From JBAZPT01 sp041645535 (GTDB lineage: Bacteria; Patescibacteriota; Minisyncoccia; Moranbacterales; UBA2206), in assembly GCA_041645535.1 (NCBI GenBank), contig JBAZPT010000001.1, positions 1 through 64,000 of the forward strand: a stretch of 64,000 bases of DNA, read 5' to 3'. The notes beneath the pieces are model-generated. The model did not search any database and was not told the DNA's origin. It saw nothing but the letters and a program-made list of their open reading frames with translations. Below are positions 39,490-48,626 of the stretch, piece after piece. The position numbers were made by a program, and so were the translations under genes. Position 1 is the first letter of the stretch. Each line of letters starts with the position of its first letter.

Positions 39490-40407
39490 ATGAACACACA
39501 AATCAAAACCTGGGTCGGAACGGTGATAATCATAATTATGGCAATTACGGTCGGAGTTTTTGTTTGGATTTACGAAAAAAATCAGCCGGAAGCTTCGGTT
39601 TTAACAGGCACTGGAATTCAAAATAATGCCAATAAAATTGATAAGATTTATTCAGTTGATGAGCTGGTTAATTCTAGTTTGAAATCCGGAACAATTGTAA
39701 AAGTTAGAGGCATGCCAGGCAATTGCAAATTTTTAGAATGGCCATTTCCTAGTGATTACGAAGGACCAGGAAGCGGATGCGGGCTGAAAGGAAGCGAGAA
39801 TTCTATTTCGTTTAGCAATTCAAAAGATCCACTCCTTAGTATTGAAAAATATCAAGAATATAAAGATGAGATAGTAGTAGGGGGTAAGGTGGGATATTGC
39901 GGCGGCAAAAAAATTAAAAAATATATTTGTAGCTTGTATGACGTAACATTTATTGAAAATGTTGATGCCACTAGTAATTGGCAAACTTATCGCAATGATA
40001 AATATGGGTTTGAATTTAAGTATCCGAAAAGCTGGTTTATTCATATTCCAAAAAATGCTGAACCGTCAAATTTCTATGCACAATTCGGTCCAAGCGGAGT
40101 AGGTGATATGGTTTTTATTAAACAAGCCATTACATTAGATATCACAGATATTCCACAAGATACAAATTTAGAGGATTTTGCGGAAAATAATGCTCAAGTT
40201 GAAGCCGAAGATGACTATAAAGAAAAAATTACCATTGAAGATACTTTATTGGATAATATCTCTGCAAAGAAAATTCATGGTGAAAACGGCTATGAAAGAT
40301 TCGCTTTTTTCTATCAGGGTAAAGCATATTTATTGCGGGATAATGGTCAAAATGGATCAAGTGCTGAATTTTCCCTAATCCTCTCCACTTTCGAATTCAT
40401 AAACTAG
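39490..40407 (+). CDS. Membrane-anchored PsbP-like protein, paralogue 1
   Basis: A 305-residue protein. Residues 1-30 form a signal anchor (IKTWVGTVIIIIMAITVGVFVWIYE). A middle domain with four Cys (about 65-150) is followed by a C-terminal domain starting WQTYRNDKYGFEFKYPKSW. The last resembles the PsbP-like fold of many small bacterial surface proteins. The gene at 41418 has almost the same anchor and C-terminal opening, so the two are paralogues with different middle parts. Both are followed by a similar GAGGCTTTTTTTGGTA terminator-like tract. Function unknown. Confidence 0.65.
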   Translation: MNTQIKTWVGTVIIIIMAITVGVFVWIYEKNQPEASVLTGTGIQNNANKIDKIYSVDELVNSSLKSGTIVKVRGMPGNCKFLEWPFPSDYEGPGSGCGLKGSENSISFSNSKDPLLSIEKYQEYKDEIVVGGKVGYCGGKKIKKYICSLYDVTFIENVDATSNWQTYRNDKYGFEFKYPKSWFIHIPKNAEPSNFYAQFGPSGVGDMVFIKQAITLDITDIPQDTNLEDFAENNAQVEAEDDYKEKITIEDTLLDNISAKKIHGENGYERFAFFYQGKAYLLRDNGQNGSSAEFSLILSTFEFIN

Positions 40408-40485
40408 TGATATATTTTTAAAAGTCTCTCTTTTGACTCAAGAGGCTTTTTTTGGTAAAATAATGTTATAAACAAGCAAAAAATT

Positions 40486-41061
40486 ATGGAGAGCAATTTG
40501 GAAAAATTAGCGCGTGAATGGCTCGGCAATGAACCAGAAAAGGCTCAAGTGAAGAGTGAGTTTTATTGTGAAACGCGCGATGTTTTTCAAGCGAGATTGG
40601 ACAAAATGTTGAGAGAATTTTTGCGGAGTGAGGGGAATGATGAGACAAATGTTTATTTAGCTTCGGCAATTACAGGAGAAATCGGCAATAATTCCTTTGA
40701 TCATAATTTAGGCAGCTGGCCGGATGTTCCAGGAATATTTTTTGGATATCAATGTGGGAATGGAAAAATCGAAATTATACTGGCGGATCGCGGCCAGGGC
40801 GTGTTCAAGACATTAAAAAAGGTTAAACCGGAAATTGTTAATGATCAAGATGCTTTAAAAACCGCGTTTACCGAAAGAATTTCGGGACGCGCTCCGGAAA
40901 AAAGAGGCAATGGCTTGAAATTTGTCAAAGAAAATGTGGAAGATCGCAAAATGCACCTGTCTTTTTTCTCCGGTCAAGCGCAGATCGAAATCAATGCTGA
41001 AATGAAAATAGGGCAGGCGGACAATGAAATTCGCGGGTGTCTGGCTATTTTAAATTTATAA
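40486..41061 (+). CDS. GHKL-ATPase protein, anti-sigma/histidine-kinase-like
   Basis: A 191-residue protein with a GHKL ATP-binding fold: N-box ITGEIGNNSFDHN (about 64-76), G1 box ADRGQGV (about 103-109), G2 box RGNGLKFV (about 144-151). No dimerisation/His-phosphotransfer domain or sensor is present, so it resembles free-standing anti-sigma-type kinases. The next gene encodes a STAS-like protein, the usual partner in such switches. The two overlap in operon fashion, 11 bp apart. Confidence 0.75.
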   Translation: MESNLEKLAREWLGNEPEKAQVKSEFYCETRDVFQARLDKMLREFLRSEGNDETNVYLASAITGEIGNNSFDHNLGSWPDVPGIFFGYQCGNGKIEIILADRGQGVFKTLKKVKPEIVNDQDALKTAFTERISGRAPEKRGNGLKFVKENVEDRKMHLSFFSGQAQIEINAEMKIGQADNEIRGCLAILNL

Positions 41062-41072
41062 AAAATTATTTT

Positions 41073-41354
41073 ATGCGCATAGAACTTAAAAAATTTGGAG
41101 AAATATTGGTATCCCGTCCGGCCGGCAGGGAGGCTTTTTTAGCGATGTCGGCCTATTTGATAAAAGGCGTTAATAAAGACGAAGAAATTGAATTCGATTT
41201 TTCCGGTGTAAAAGTGTTGACACCATCTTGGGCTGATGAGGTAATTACTAAAACGGCGGAAGAGTTTAAAAATGTAAAACTGCTCAACACTGAAAACGCG
41301 ACGGTTCAGGCGACTCTGAAAACTTTGCGGGAATATTCGGATTTGAAGATATAA
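41073..41354 (+). CDS. STAS-like protein (DUF4325 type), partner of the GHKL protein
   Basis: A 93-residue protein from ATG 41073; an earlier start overlaps the preceding gene and is rejected. The pattern EIEFDFSGVKVLTPSWADEVI resembles STAS-like DUF4325, where a strand ends in Ser/Thr for phosphorylation. With the upstream GHKL kinase it may form a partner-switching module; the target is not visible nearby. Confidence 0.7.
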   Translation: MRIELKKFGEILVSRPAGREAFLAMSAYLIKGVNKDEEIEFDFSGVKVLTPSWADEVITKTAEEFKNVKLLNTENATVQATLKTLREYSDLKI

Positions 41355-41417
41355 ATTCTAGAAACTAATTTACATAACATTCTTCCATTCTTTTACATAT
41401 GGAAGAGCAAAAACAAA

Positions 41418-42158
41418 ATGAACACAAAAATCAAAACCTGGGTCGGGACGGTGATAATAATTATTATCGCAATTACTACAATTGTTTTTGTCTGGATTTA
41501 CGAAAAAAACCAGAATGATGGACAAAACAACTCATGCAAAAAAATGATGCAGGTTTGCGGCAGTGGTAATGTCGGTTGCAGGTGGGAATGCCAGGATAAT
41601 TTTGCGCCAACAAACGCTTCAACTTCCAAACCAATCGCGCCGGCTAATAATTCAGTAACTGACGAAACTTCCGACCTTGCCCCGAGTGAAGTCGAGGGGT
41701 GGCAAACTTATCGCAATGATAAGTATGGGTTTGAGTTTCAGTATCCGAAAGAATGGAAATTGAGTCTTCCGGAATTGGATGGGTTTTCTCTATATTTAAT
41801 AAGTCCAGATACTAAAAAGAAAATTGAAGAAATTGGCGAATATCCAAGTGCTGATATTATGATTTTTTACTATAAATCGGTAGCATGCATGGAGCTTGGA
41901 TGCACTAATCCAGCAAAGAATTTACTTGATAATTTACAATCTTACAAAGCTTCCGGAATAATCGAAGATATTAAAAGTGTTAATATTAATGGAATTAATG
42001 GGTATGAAGCTGTCCAATTGGGAATGGCTGGTTATTACACGTTATATTTAGAAAATTCGAAGGGTATTTATCAGATAGAATTTAATTTAAGGGCCGATAA
42101 ATCAGAACTTACAAGCATAGAAAACCAAATCCTCTCCACTTTCAAATTTACAAACTAA
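41418..42158 (+). CDS. Membrane-anchored PsbP-like protein, paralogue 2
   Basis: A 246-residue protein with the same N-terminal anchor (IKTWVGTVIIIIIAIT ... WIYEKNQ) and C-terminal WQTYRNDKYGFEFQYPKEW domain as 39490-40407. The middle part has a short CxxxM-CGSG Cys region and a linker with SDLAPSEVEG. That peptide is encoded by a palindrome at 41676-41701 (CCCCGA / TCGAGGGG), another in-frame repeat. No function is assigned. Confidence 0.65.
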   Translation: MNTKIKTWVGTVIIIIIAITTIVFVWIYEKNQNDGQNNSCKKMMQVCGSGNVGCRWECQDNFAPTNASTSKPIAPANNSVTDETSDLAPSEVEGWQTYRNDKYGFEFQYPKEWKLSLPELDGFSLYLISPDTKKKIEEIGEYPSADIMIFYYKSVACMELGCTNPAKNLLDNLQSYKASGIIEDIKSVNINGINGYEAVQLGMAGYYTLYLENSKGIYQIEFNLRADKSELTSIENQILSTFKFTN

Positions 42159-42239
42159 TAACCGTATATTTTAAAAAGTCTTTTGTTTTGACTCGGGAGG
42201 CTTTTTTTGGTAGGATAAAAAGGTATTAAGACACAAAAA

Positions 42240-44918
42240 GTGGCGCTATTTACTAATATTTTTGGCTCAAATACTCGGGAAATTGGGAAACTGCAGCCGA
42301 TTGTGGATAAAATAAATTCACACGAAGCGGATTTTCGCAAATTGTCCGATGAAGAGTTGAAGAACAAAACGCAAGAATTTAGAGAGAGAATCACCAAAGG
42401 TGAGACCGAGGACGATATTCTGCCGGAGGCTTTTGCAGTGGTGCGCGAAGCGGCGAAAAGAGTAATAAACGAACGGCATTTTGATGTCCAGCTTTTGGGC
42501 GGCATTGTTTTGCACAGCGGCAAAATTGCCGAAATGAAAACCGGCGAGGGAAAAACTTTGACTTCGACTTTGCCGATTTATCTCAACGCGCTGACTGACA
42601 AAGGCGTGCATGTGGTGACAGTGAACGACTATCTCGCCAAGCGCGACTGCAACTGGATGGGCTCCATATTTTATTCTTTGGGAGTGAGCACGGCTTGCAT
42701 TATTCACGACGCTTCATATTTATACGAACCGAAAATTTTAGACAAAGATGAAGTAAGTGTCGAAATGGAGAATTTAAAACCTGTTTTTAGGCGTGATGCC
42801 TATAATGCCGATGTCACTTATGGCACCAACAATGAATACGGTTTTGATTATCTGCGCGACAATATGGTACAGACGCTCGAGCAGATGGCGCAACGGGAAC
42901 CGAATTATGCCATCGTGGATGAAGTGGATTCAATTTTAATTGATGAAGCGCGCACGCCTCTGATTATTTCGGCGCCGGACACGGAATCAACCAAGCTTTA
43001 TCAGCAATTCGCGCAACTGGTGCCGCGGCTCAAACGGAGCGAGCCTGCCCGCAATGCTTCGCATAGCGATGCAGGCGGGGATTTTGAAGTGGACGAAAAA
43101 ATGAAAGCGGTAGTTATCAAAGATTCTGGAATTTCCAAAATGGAAAATTGGCTGGGAGTGGGAAATCTTTACGCGGTCGGAAAAATAAATTATGTCCATC
43201 ATTTGGAGCAAGCCTTGAAGGCGCAAGTGATTTTTCAAAAAGACCGCGACTATGTGGTGAAAGACGGTGAAGTGTTGATCGTGGATGACTTCACGGGGCG
43301 CCTCATGCCGGGACGGCGCTATAGCGAAGGACTGCACCAAGCTATTGAGGCCAAAGAAAATGTCCAAGTGCAAAAAGAATCGCGGACGCTGGCGACGATT
43401 ACTTTCCAAAATTATTTCCGGATGTATAAAAAAATCGCGGGTATGACCGGAACGGCGCTTACTTCAGCGGAAGAATTTTTTAAAGTTTATAAAATGGATG
43501 TGGTGGAAATTCCGACCAACAAGCCGCTGGTGAGAAAAGATTTGGCGGATGTAGTGTATAAAACAGAAAAAGGCAAGTTTGATGCCATTGCCCAGAGAAT
43601 CCGCGAAGTTAATCAATTGGGCCAGCCGATGCTGGTGGGCACGATCGCTATTGAAAAATCGGAATATTTGAGCGCGCTGCTTACGCGCCACGGCATCAAG
43701 CATGAAGTTCTCAATGCCAAAAACCATGAAAAAGAAGCGCAGATTGTGGCTAATGCCGGGCAAAAAGGATCGGTGACAATCGCGACCAATATGGCTGGGC
43801 GCGGAACGGACATCAAGCTTGGCGAGGGAGTGCGCGAACTCGGCGGGCTTATGATTGTCGGCACAGAACGGCATGAAGCGCGGCGCATTGACAATCAGTT
43901 GCGCGGACGCGCGGGACGGCAAGGCGATCCGGGAGCTTCGCAGTTTTTTGTTTCCTTGGAAGACGAATTGATGCGCCGGTTTGGCGGAGACAAGCTTAAG
44001 GGCATGATGGATTCGCTGGGACTGCCAGAAGATCAGCCGATCCAAAACCGCATCATTTCCAAAACGATTGAAAACGCTCAATCCAAAATTGAGGGCTTCA
44101 ACTTTGATATTCGCAAGCATGTTTTAGACTATGACGATGTAATGAATAAACAGCGGGAAGTAATTTACAAAAAACGGCGGGAAATTCTGGAAGCTAAAGA
44201 TGCAAAGGGAGAAATACTGGAAAATATAAAAGAAGAAATTGAAAGGGCCGTTTCTTTTCACGCGGTGGGGGATGAGCCGGAGTGGAATGTTCAGGAAATA
44301 GGCGAGAATTTTAAAAATATTATTCCAACGCCCGAAAACATTTCCGGCAAGCTGGAAGAAATCAGAAGCAACAAGCGGGAAGGTTCAGCGGAAAAAATCG
44401 GCAGTATTATTGAATATCTGTTGGGCGTAGCCAAGGAAACATATAATAAAAAAGAAATAGAAATCGGCGCGGAGCAGATGCGTTCCATTGAAAAAATGAT
44501 TGTTCTCCAGACGATGGATATGATGTGGATGAATCATTTGGACGAAATTGATTATCTGCGCGACGGCATAGGGCTTCGCGGTTATGGCCAGCGGGATCCT
44601 CTCATTGAATACAAGCGCGAAGCATTCAATATGTTCTCGGCGCTCTTGGAAAACATCCGCTCTTCAATCGTGAACACGATTTTCAAAATTAATATTGTCG
44701 CGCAAGCGCCGATTGAAGCGCCGGCTAAAAATTTGCAATTTAAAGGCGCCAATGATAATGTTGAACAATTCTCCGCCTCCGCCAAGGCTTCGGCGGACAA
44801 GGGCGCTAAGAATTCAGAAATTAAACAATCACCGATTATCAATGAGGACAAAGTCGGGCGCAATGATCCGTGCCCTTGCGGGTCGGGTAAAAAATATAAG
44901 AAGTGTTGCGGGAAATAA
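42240..44918 (+). CDS. secA: Preprotein translocase ATPase SecA
   Basis: An 892-residue SecA starting at GTG. Walker A MKTGEGKTLT, DEVDSILIDEARTP, the helicase motifs TNMAGRGTDI and QLRGRAGRQGD, and the C-terminal zinc motif CPCGSGKKYKKCC are present. It drives protein export through SecYEG. Two palindromic repeats lie in frame: 43044-43080 encodes EPARNASHSDAGG in a surface loop before DEKMKAVV, and 44778-44797 encodes SASAKASADKG in the C-terminal linker. Neither disrupts a known motif. Confidence 0.97.
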   Translation: MALFTNIFGSNTREIGKLQPIVDKINSHEADFRKLSDEELKNKTQEFRERITKGETEDDILPEAFAVVREAAKRVINERHFDVQLLGGIVLHSGKIAEMKTGEGKTLTSTLPIYLNALTDKGVHVVTVNDYLAKRDCNWMGSIFYSLGVSTACIIHDASYLYEPKILDKDEVSVEMENLKPVFRRDAYNADVTYGTNNEYGFDYLRDNMVQTLEQMAQREPNYAIVDEVDSILIDEARTPLIISAPDTESTKLYQQFAQLVPRLKRSEPARNASHSDAGGDFEVDEKMKAVVIKDSGISKMENWLGVGNLYAVGKINYVHHLEQALKAQVIFQKDRDYVVKDGEVLIVDDFTGRLMPGRRYSEGLHQAIEAKENVQVQKESRTLATITFQNYFRMYKKIAGMTGTALTSAEEFFKVYKMDVVEIPTNKPLVRKDLADVVYKTEKGKFDAIAQRIREVNQLGQPMLVGTIAIEKSEYLSALLTRHGIKHEVLNAKNHEKEAQIVANAGQKGSVTIATNMAGRGTDIKLGEGVRELGGLMIVGTERHEARRIDNQLRGRAGRQGDPGASQFFVSLEDELMRRFGGDKLKGMMDSLGLPEDQPIQNRIISKTIENAQSKIEGFNFDIRKHVLDYDDVMNKQREVIYKKRREILEAKDAKGEILENIKEEIERAVSFHAVGDEPEWNVQEIGENFKNIIPTPENISGKLEEIRSNKREGSAEKIGSIIEYLLGVAKETYNKKEIEIGAEQMRSIEKMIVLQTMDMMWMNHLDEIDYLRDGIGLRGYGQRDPLIEYKREAFNMFSALLENIRSSIVNTIFKINIVAQAPIEAPAKNLQFKGANDNVEQFSASAKASADKGAKNSEIKQSPIINEDKVGRNDPCPCGSGKKYKKCCGK
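43044..43080 (+). repeat. Palindromic coding repeat, copy in secA
   Basis: The same 37-bp element as 7606-7642, with one base changed in the right arm, inserted in the same frame. Ordinary SecA proteins have a short loop here. Confidence 0.8.
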
Positions 44919-44922
44919 TCTT

Positions 44923-45381
44923 ATGATTGCATTTGAAAAATCTGTGGGAGCAGTGGTGTTTCGAAAAAGCGATGGCGCGGTGATGTATTTGCTTTTGCAT
45001 TATCCCTCCGGGCACTGGGATTTTTCCAAAGGCCATGCGGAAAAAGGGGAAAAAGATGAAGAGACGCTGCGCAGAGAAGTCTCGGAAGAAACCGGCATAA
45101 ATGATTTAATTGTTATGCCGAATTTTTCGACGCAAATCAGATATTTTTATCGGGCAGGTGAAGAGGAACAGCAAAAAAGAAAGAAAACCGGAAAATCCGC
45201 CAATGTCATGAAAAAAGTCGTTTACTATTTAGCTGAAACCAAGACAAAAAATGTCAAAATTTCAGCGGAGCATATTGGTTTTGAATGGCTGGGCTACAAG
45301 GACGCACTGGCCAGGATAACTTATAAAAACGGCAAGGAAGTTCTCAAAAAAGCTGACCAGCATTTGAAAAGTGTGCTATAA
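44923..45381 (+). CDS. Nudix hydrolase, Ap4A-hydrolase-like
   Basis: A 152-residue Nudix protein starting 4 bp after secA. The box is GHAEKGEKDEETLRREVSEETG, preceded by SVGAVVFRK and HWDFSKG as in asymmetric diadenosine tetraphosphatases. It probably removes Ap4A or related alarmones. A positively charged insertion (QQKRKKTGKSANVMKK) after the box is longer than usual. Earlier starts overlapping secA add unrelated sequence and are rejected. Confidence 0.88.
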   Translation: MIAFEKSVGAVVFRKSDGAVMYLLLHYPSGHWDFSKGHAEKGEKDEETLRREVSEETGINDLIVMPNFSTQIRYFYRAGEEEQQKRKKTGKSANVMKKVVYYLAETKTKNVKISAEHIGFEWLGYKDALARITYKNGKEVLKKADQHLKSVL

Positions 45382-45404
45382 TAGGAACAATAACAATAAG
45401 TATT

Positions 45405-45638
45405 ATGCCCCTGATTTATTCCGGAGCTGAATATTCCGAGGAAAGTTTATTCGATGAAATCAAAGAAGCCGCCAAACGCGAGCGGATTTCGACGCTGGTT
45501 CAATTTCGGGATCTGATCGATGAAATCGTTGAGGAAAAAAGAATTTACGGGTTTTTCAGCGATGACGAGGATCTTTCTCAAGTGAAAAAAGACCTGGAGG
45601 CGCGCTGGACGGATGTAGAAAAAATGCTGGGTAGGTAG
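45405..45638 (+). CDS. Small acidic protein of unknown function
   Basis: A 77-residue, strongly acidic helical protein with no family I recognise. A TATAAT hexamer lies at 45379-45384 upstream, giving a leader of about 14 nt. It sits between the Nudix gene and the secD promoter. Confidence 0.6.
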   Translation: MPLIYSGAEYSEESLFDEIKEAAKRERISTLVQFRDLIDEIVEEKRIYGFFSDDEDLSQVKKDLEARWTDVEKMLGR

Positions 45639-45644
45639 GCGGGG

Positions 45645-45673
45645 TTGCTAATTTTCGTGTTTTTCGATAAGAT
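45645..45673 (+). promoter_or_regulatory. Promoter of secD-secF
   Basis: TTGCTA (45645-45650), 17-bp spacer, TAAGAT (45668-45673); leader of about 8 nt before the secD ATG at 45688. The -35 region resembles that of dnaJ but lacks the left half of the CIRCE element. Confidence 0.6.
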
Positions 45674-45687
45674 AAAACGGATTAATT

Positions 45688-47382
45688 ATGACTTCTAAAC
45701 AAAGACTTTTAACTAAATTTATTTTAATAATAGTCCTGGCTTTGGCGGCAGGGCTGATTTCTTATCCCCAGGCGGTTTCTAAAATCCCGCCGGTTTATAA
45801 TGCCTTAAACAAGCTCAAAATTAATTTAGGCCTGGATCTGCAGGGCGGAATTCATTTGGAATATAAAGCTGATACCAGCCAAATTGATGGCTCGAAAGTG
45901 GATGACGCGATGCAGGCTCTGCAGGATGTGATTGAGCGCCGCGTTAACGCTTTTGGAGTAGCGGAGCCGGTGGTATATACGACCAAAACTGGAACGGATC
46001 GCCGGTTGGTGATTGAACTCGCAGGCGTGAAAGATATTAATCAGGCTAAGGAAATGATTAAGGCCACTCCTTTCCTGGAATTCAAAGAAGAGGGTCCGGA
46101 GGATAAAATTCCGCAGGAAATTCTAGACAAGTTTAACGGCGAAGCTAAAAAAAAGGCGGAAGGAATTCTTAAAAAAGCTTTGATGCCGGGTGGTGACTTT
46201 GCCGCGCTTGCCAAAGAAAACAGCGAAGATCCGGGCAGTAAGGAAAACGGCGGTGATTTAGATTTTGTGAAAAAGGGCGCTTTTGTCCCGGAGTTTGACA
46301 AAATTCTTTTTGAAGGAAATTTGAAAGACGGAGAAATATACAATCAACTAGCAGAGACTCAATTTGGCTGGCACATTATTAAAAAAATTGAACAGCGGGG
46401 AGAAGGAGATACTTTGGAAATTCATAGCGCGCATATTTTGATCGCCAAAAAAACCAATCCGGCCACGGCGCAAAAAAATTATGTTTCCACGGGGCTGACC
46501 GGAAAAAATCTGAAAAACGCCGCGGTGGAATTTCAAAACCAAGGCTTGGCCGAACCGCAAGTCGCTTTGCAATTTGACAGCGAAGGCACAAAACTTTTTG
46601 CGGATTTAACTAAAAAGAATCTTGAAAAAACCATCGCGATATATCTTGATGGAGAAATTGTGAGCGCTCCACGGGTGCAGTCTGAAATCACTAACGGACA
46701 GGCAGTAATCACTGGAAACTTTACGGTTGATGAGGCCAAGCTTTTGGTGCGCAATCTCAATGAAGGCGCCTTGCCGGTTCCCATTAATCTCATTTCCCAA
46801 CAAAGCGTAGAAGCTTCACTTGGGCAAATTTCACTGGCAAAAAGCCTAAAAGCCGGCCTGATTGGCCTACTAGTGGTTATGCTTTTTATGGTTGTCTATT
46901 ATCGCTTCTTGGGCCTGATTGCTTCATTGACCTTGCTCATTTACGCAGCTTTAATGATCGCAATATTCAAACTTTCCGCCTTCTCTCCTTGGCAGATCAC
47001 GCTTACTCTTCCGGGTATTGCCGGTTTCATTCTTTCTATTGGTATGGCGGTGGATGCTAATATTCTTATTTTTGAACGCACCAAGGAAGAAGTCAGAAAA
47101 GGACGCAACATTTTGGGCGCGGTGGAAGAAGGCTTCAAACGCGCTTGGACTTCAATCCGCGACGGCAATGTTTCTTCCATTATTACTTCGCTCATTTTAA
47201 TAAATATGGGCACTGGTTTTGTGAAAGGATTTGCGGTAACACTGGTGATTGGAGTTTTAGTCTCCATGTTCACGGCTGTGGTCATCACCCGCACCATTCT
47301 GCGGTTTGTAATGGGGGAGTGGGTAGAAAATAAATTGTGGTTAATCGGCGTAAAAAAGAAAGAAGAAAAAACAAATGTATAA
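45688..47382 (+). CDS. secD: Protein translocase subunit SecD with parvulin-like insertion
   Basis: A 564-residue SecD. The N-terminal helix, GLDLQGGIHLEYK and the C-terminal six-helix RND part (GIAGFILSIGMAVDANILIFERTKEE) are standard. Between the first periplasmic strands and the rest of P1, residues about 155-250 carry a parvulin-like prolyl isomerase segment: GGDFAALAKENSEDPGSKENGGDLDF, KKGAFVPEFDKILFEG, TQFGWHIIKK. The typical first parvulin strand (AHILI) appears after it, at about 243-248, as if permuted. SecD normally helps late steps of export; a built-in foldase would act on emerging substrates. Confidence 0.95.
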   Translation: MTSKQRLLTKFILIIVLALAAGLISYPQAVSKIPPVYNALNKLKINLGLDLQGGIHLEYKADTSQIDGSKVDDAMQALQDVIERRVNAFGVAEPVVYTTKTGTDRRLVIELAGVKDINQAKEMIKATPFLEFKEEGPEDKIPQEILDKFNGEAKKKAEGILKKALMPGGDFAALAKENSEDPGSKENGGDLDFVKKGAFVPEFDKILFEGNLKDGEIYNQLAETQFGWHIIKKIEQRGEGDTLEIHSAHILIAKKTNPATAQKNYVSTGLTGKNLKNAAVEFQNQGLAEPQVALQFDSEGTKLFADLTKKNLEKTIAIYLDGEIVSAPRVQSEITNGQAVITGNFTVDEAKLLVRNLNEGALPVPINLISQQSVEASLGQISLAKSLKAGLIGLLVVMLFMVVYYRFLGLIASLTLLIYAALMIAIFKLSAFSPWQITLTLPGIAGFILSIGMAVDANILIFERTKEEVRKGRNILGAVEEGFKRAWTSIRDGNVSSIITSLILINMGTGFVKGFAVTLVIGVLVSMFTAVVITRTILRFVMGEWVENKLWLIGVKKKEEKTNV

Positions 47383-47398
47383 TATTATTTCTAAAACA

Positions 47399-47428
47399 TC
47401 CGCCAAAGGCGGACCAGCCTATGGCTGG
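47399..47428 (+). repeat. Double palindrome between secD and secF
   Basis: TCCGCCAAAGGCGGA and then CCAGCCTATGGCTGG, two perfect short hairpins side by side. The element belongs to the same repeat class as those in rpsB (4836) and secA (44778). Confidence 0.75.
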
Positions 47429-47438
47429 AAATACTAAC

Positions 47439-48338
47439 ATGATAAATATAATTGGCAAAACTAAATACGCCTACATCTTTTCAATAACTTTGACGGTTTT
47501 GAGCATTGCCAGTCTTTTTATTTGGGGCCTGAAATTTGGCATTGATTTTACGGGTGGAACATTAGCAGAGGTTCAGTTTGAAAATTCCGTGCCGTCCAAT
47601 CAAGAGCTGGAGGATACGCTGAAGAGTTTGGAACTCAAAAGTCTGACGCTACAGCCGACAGAAAATAATTCAATCTTGATCCGTTATGCGTCGGAAGACG
47701 ATAAAGTAAATCAGGAAGTTTCGCAAAAAATATCCGAAAGTTATCCCGGCGCCAAAGAATTGCGCGCGGACTTCATTAATTCTTCAGTTTCACAGGAGCT
47801 CAAAAAAAATTCGCTTTGGGCGCTTTTCATTGCAGTTTTGGCAATCATGGCCTATATCGCCTGGGCTTTCCGGAAAGTTTCCCGGCCGGTGGAATCCTGG
47901 AAATACGGATTAGGCGCGGTGATCGCGCTGGTGCATGATGTCCTGATAACCATTGGTGTTTTTGCGATACTGGGGCATTTTGCGGGCATTGAAATAGGCG
48001 TGCCGTTCATCGCGGCCTTGCTCACCATTCTAGGCTTTTCCGTGCATGACACAATTGTGGTTTATGACCGGACGCGCGAAAATCTGCTGCGCAGTTCAGC
48101 CAAGGAGCAATTTCCGGAAATTGTGAATCGAAGCCTCAATGAAACATTAGTCCGCTCCATTAATACTTCACTCACGGTGTTGCTCACGCTTCTCGCGATC
48201 TATATTTTCGGCGGGGAAACTATCCGTGATTTTTCACTGGCGCTTTTGGTCGGCGTATTCTTCGGAACTTATTCTTCGATTTTCATCGCGACCGCGCTTT
48301 TAGTGACGAGTTATAAATTTCAAATTGTTAAGAAATAA
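47439..48338 (+). CDS. secF: Protein translocase subunit SecF
   Basis: A 299-residue SecF. The first helix, KFGIDFTGGTLAEVQF and the C-terminal GFSVHDTIVVYDRTRENL are diagnostic. ATG 47439 is chosen: a GTG at 47337 overlaps secD and adds residues encoded by the palindromes. Forms the SecDF complex with the upstream gene. Confidence 0.95.
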   Translation: MINIIGKTKYAYIFSITLTVLSIASLFIWGLKFGIDFTGGTLAEVQFENSVPSNQELEDTLKSLELKSLTLQPTENNSILIRYASEDDKVNQEVSQKISESYPGAKELRADFINSSVSQELKKNSLWALFIAVLAIMAYIAWAFRKVSRPVESWKYGLGAVIALVHDVLITIGVFAILGHFAGIEIGVPFIAALLTILGFSVHDTIVVYDRTRENLLRSSAKEQFPEIVNRSLNETLVRSINTSLTVLLTLLAIYIFGGETIRDFSLALLVGVFFGTYSSIFIATALLVTSYKFQIVKK

Positions 48339-48341
48339 TTT

Positions 48342-48578
48342 ATGTGGAATCCATTTAAAAAATCCGGCACTGATGATACGCAAAAATTAGGCATGCTGCA
48401 AAAGCTGGCGATGAAAAAGATGATGAATATGAGTCCGCAGGAAAAAGAAAAAATGATACAGGAGGCGCTGAAGCCGGAAAATAAGGACAAGCTTTTGCAA
48501 GCGATGGAAATGATGAAAAAAACCGGGCAGATTACCGACGCGCAAGTTGAGGAGGCAAGGCAGAAACTGGGATTGTAA
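48342..48578 (+). CDS. Small Met/Lys-rich helical protein
   Basis: A 78-residue protein rich in Met, Lys and Gln, predicted all-helical (MLQKLAMKKMMNMSPQEKEKM). It starts 3 bp after secF, so it is in the secDF operon. Family and function unknown. Confidence 0.65.
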   Translation: MWNPFKKSGTDDTQKLGMLQKLAMKKMMNMSPQEKEKMIQEALKPENKDKLLQAMEMMKKTGQITDAQVEEARQKLGL

Positions 48579-48593
48579 TTTTTCTTGGAAATT

Positions 48594-48626
48594 AAAAAAG
48601 GCTGGTGCTACGCGCCAGCCTTTTTG
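48594..48626 (+). terminator. Terminator of the secDF operon
   Basis: GGCTGG (48600-48605) pairs with CCAGCC (48615-48620), followed by T5. The opposite flank is A-rich, so it also serves the GGDEF gene ending here on the minus strand. Confidence 0.85.

Noticed and set aside
40419..40456. Strong intrinsic terminators after the two PsbP-like paralogues
   Set aside because: Hairpin arms are only four to five bases; the T-run is real but stem strength is marginal, so they are mentioned only with the genes.
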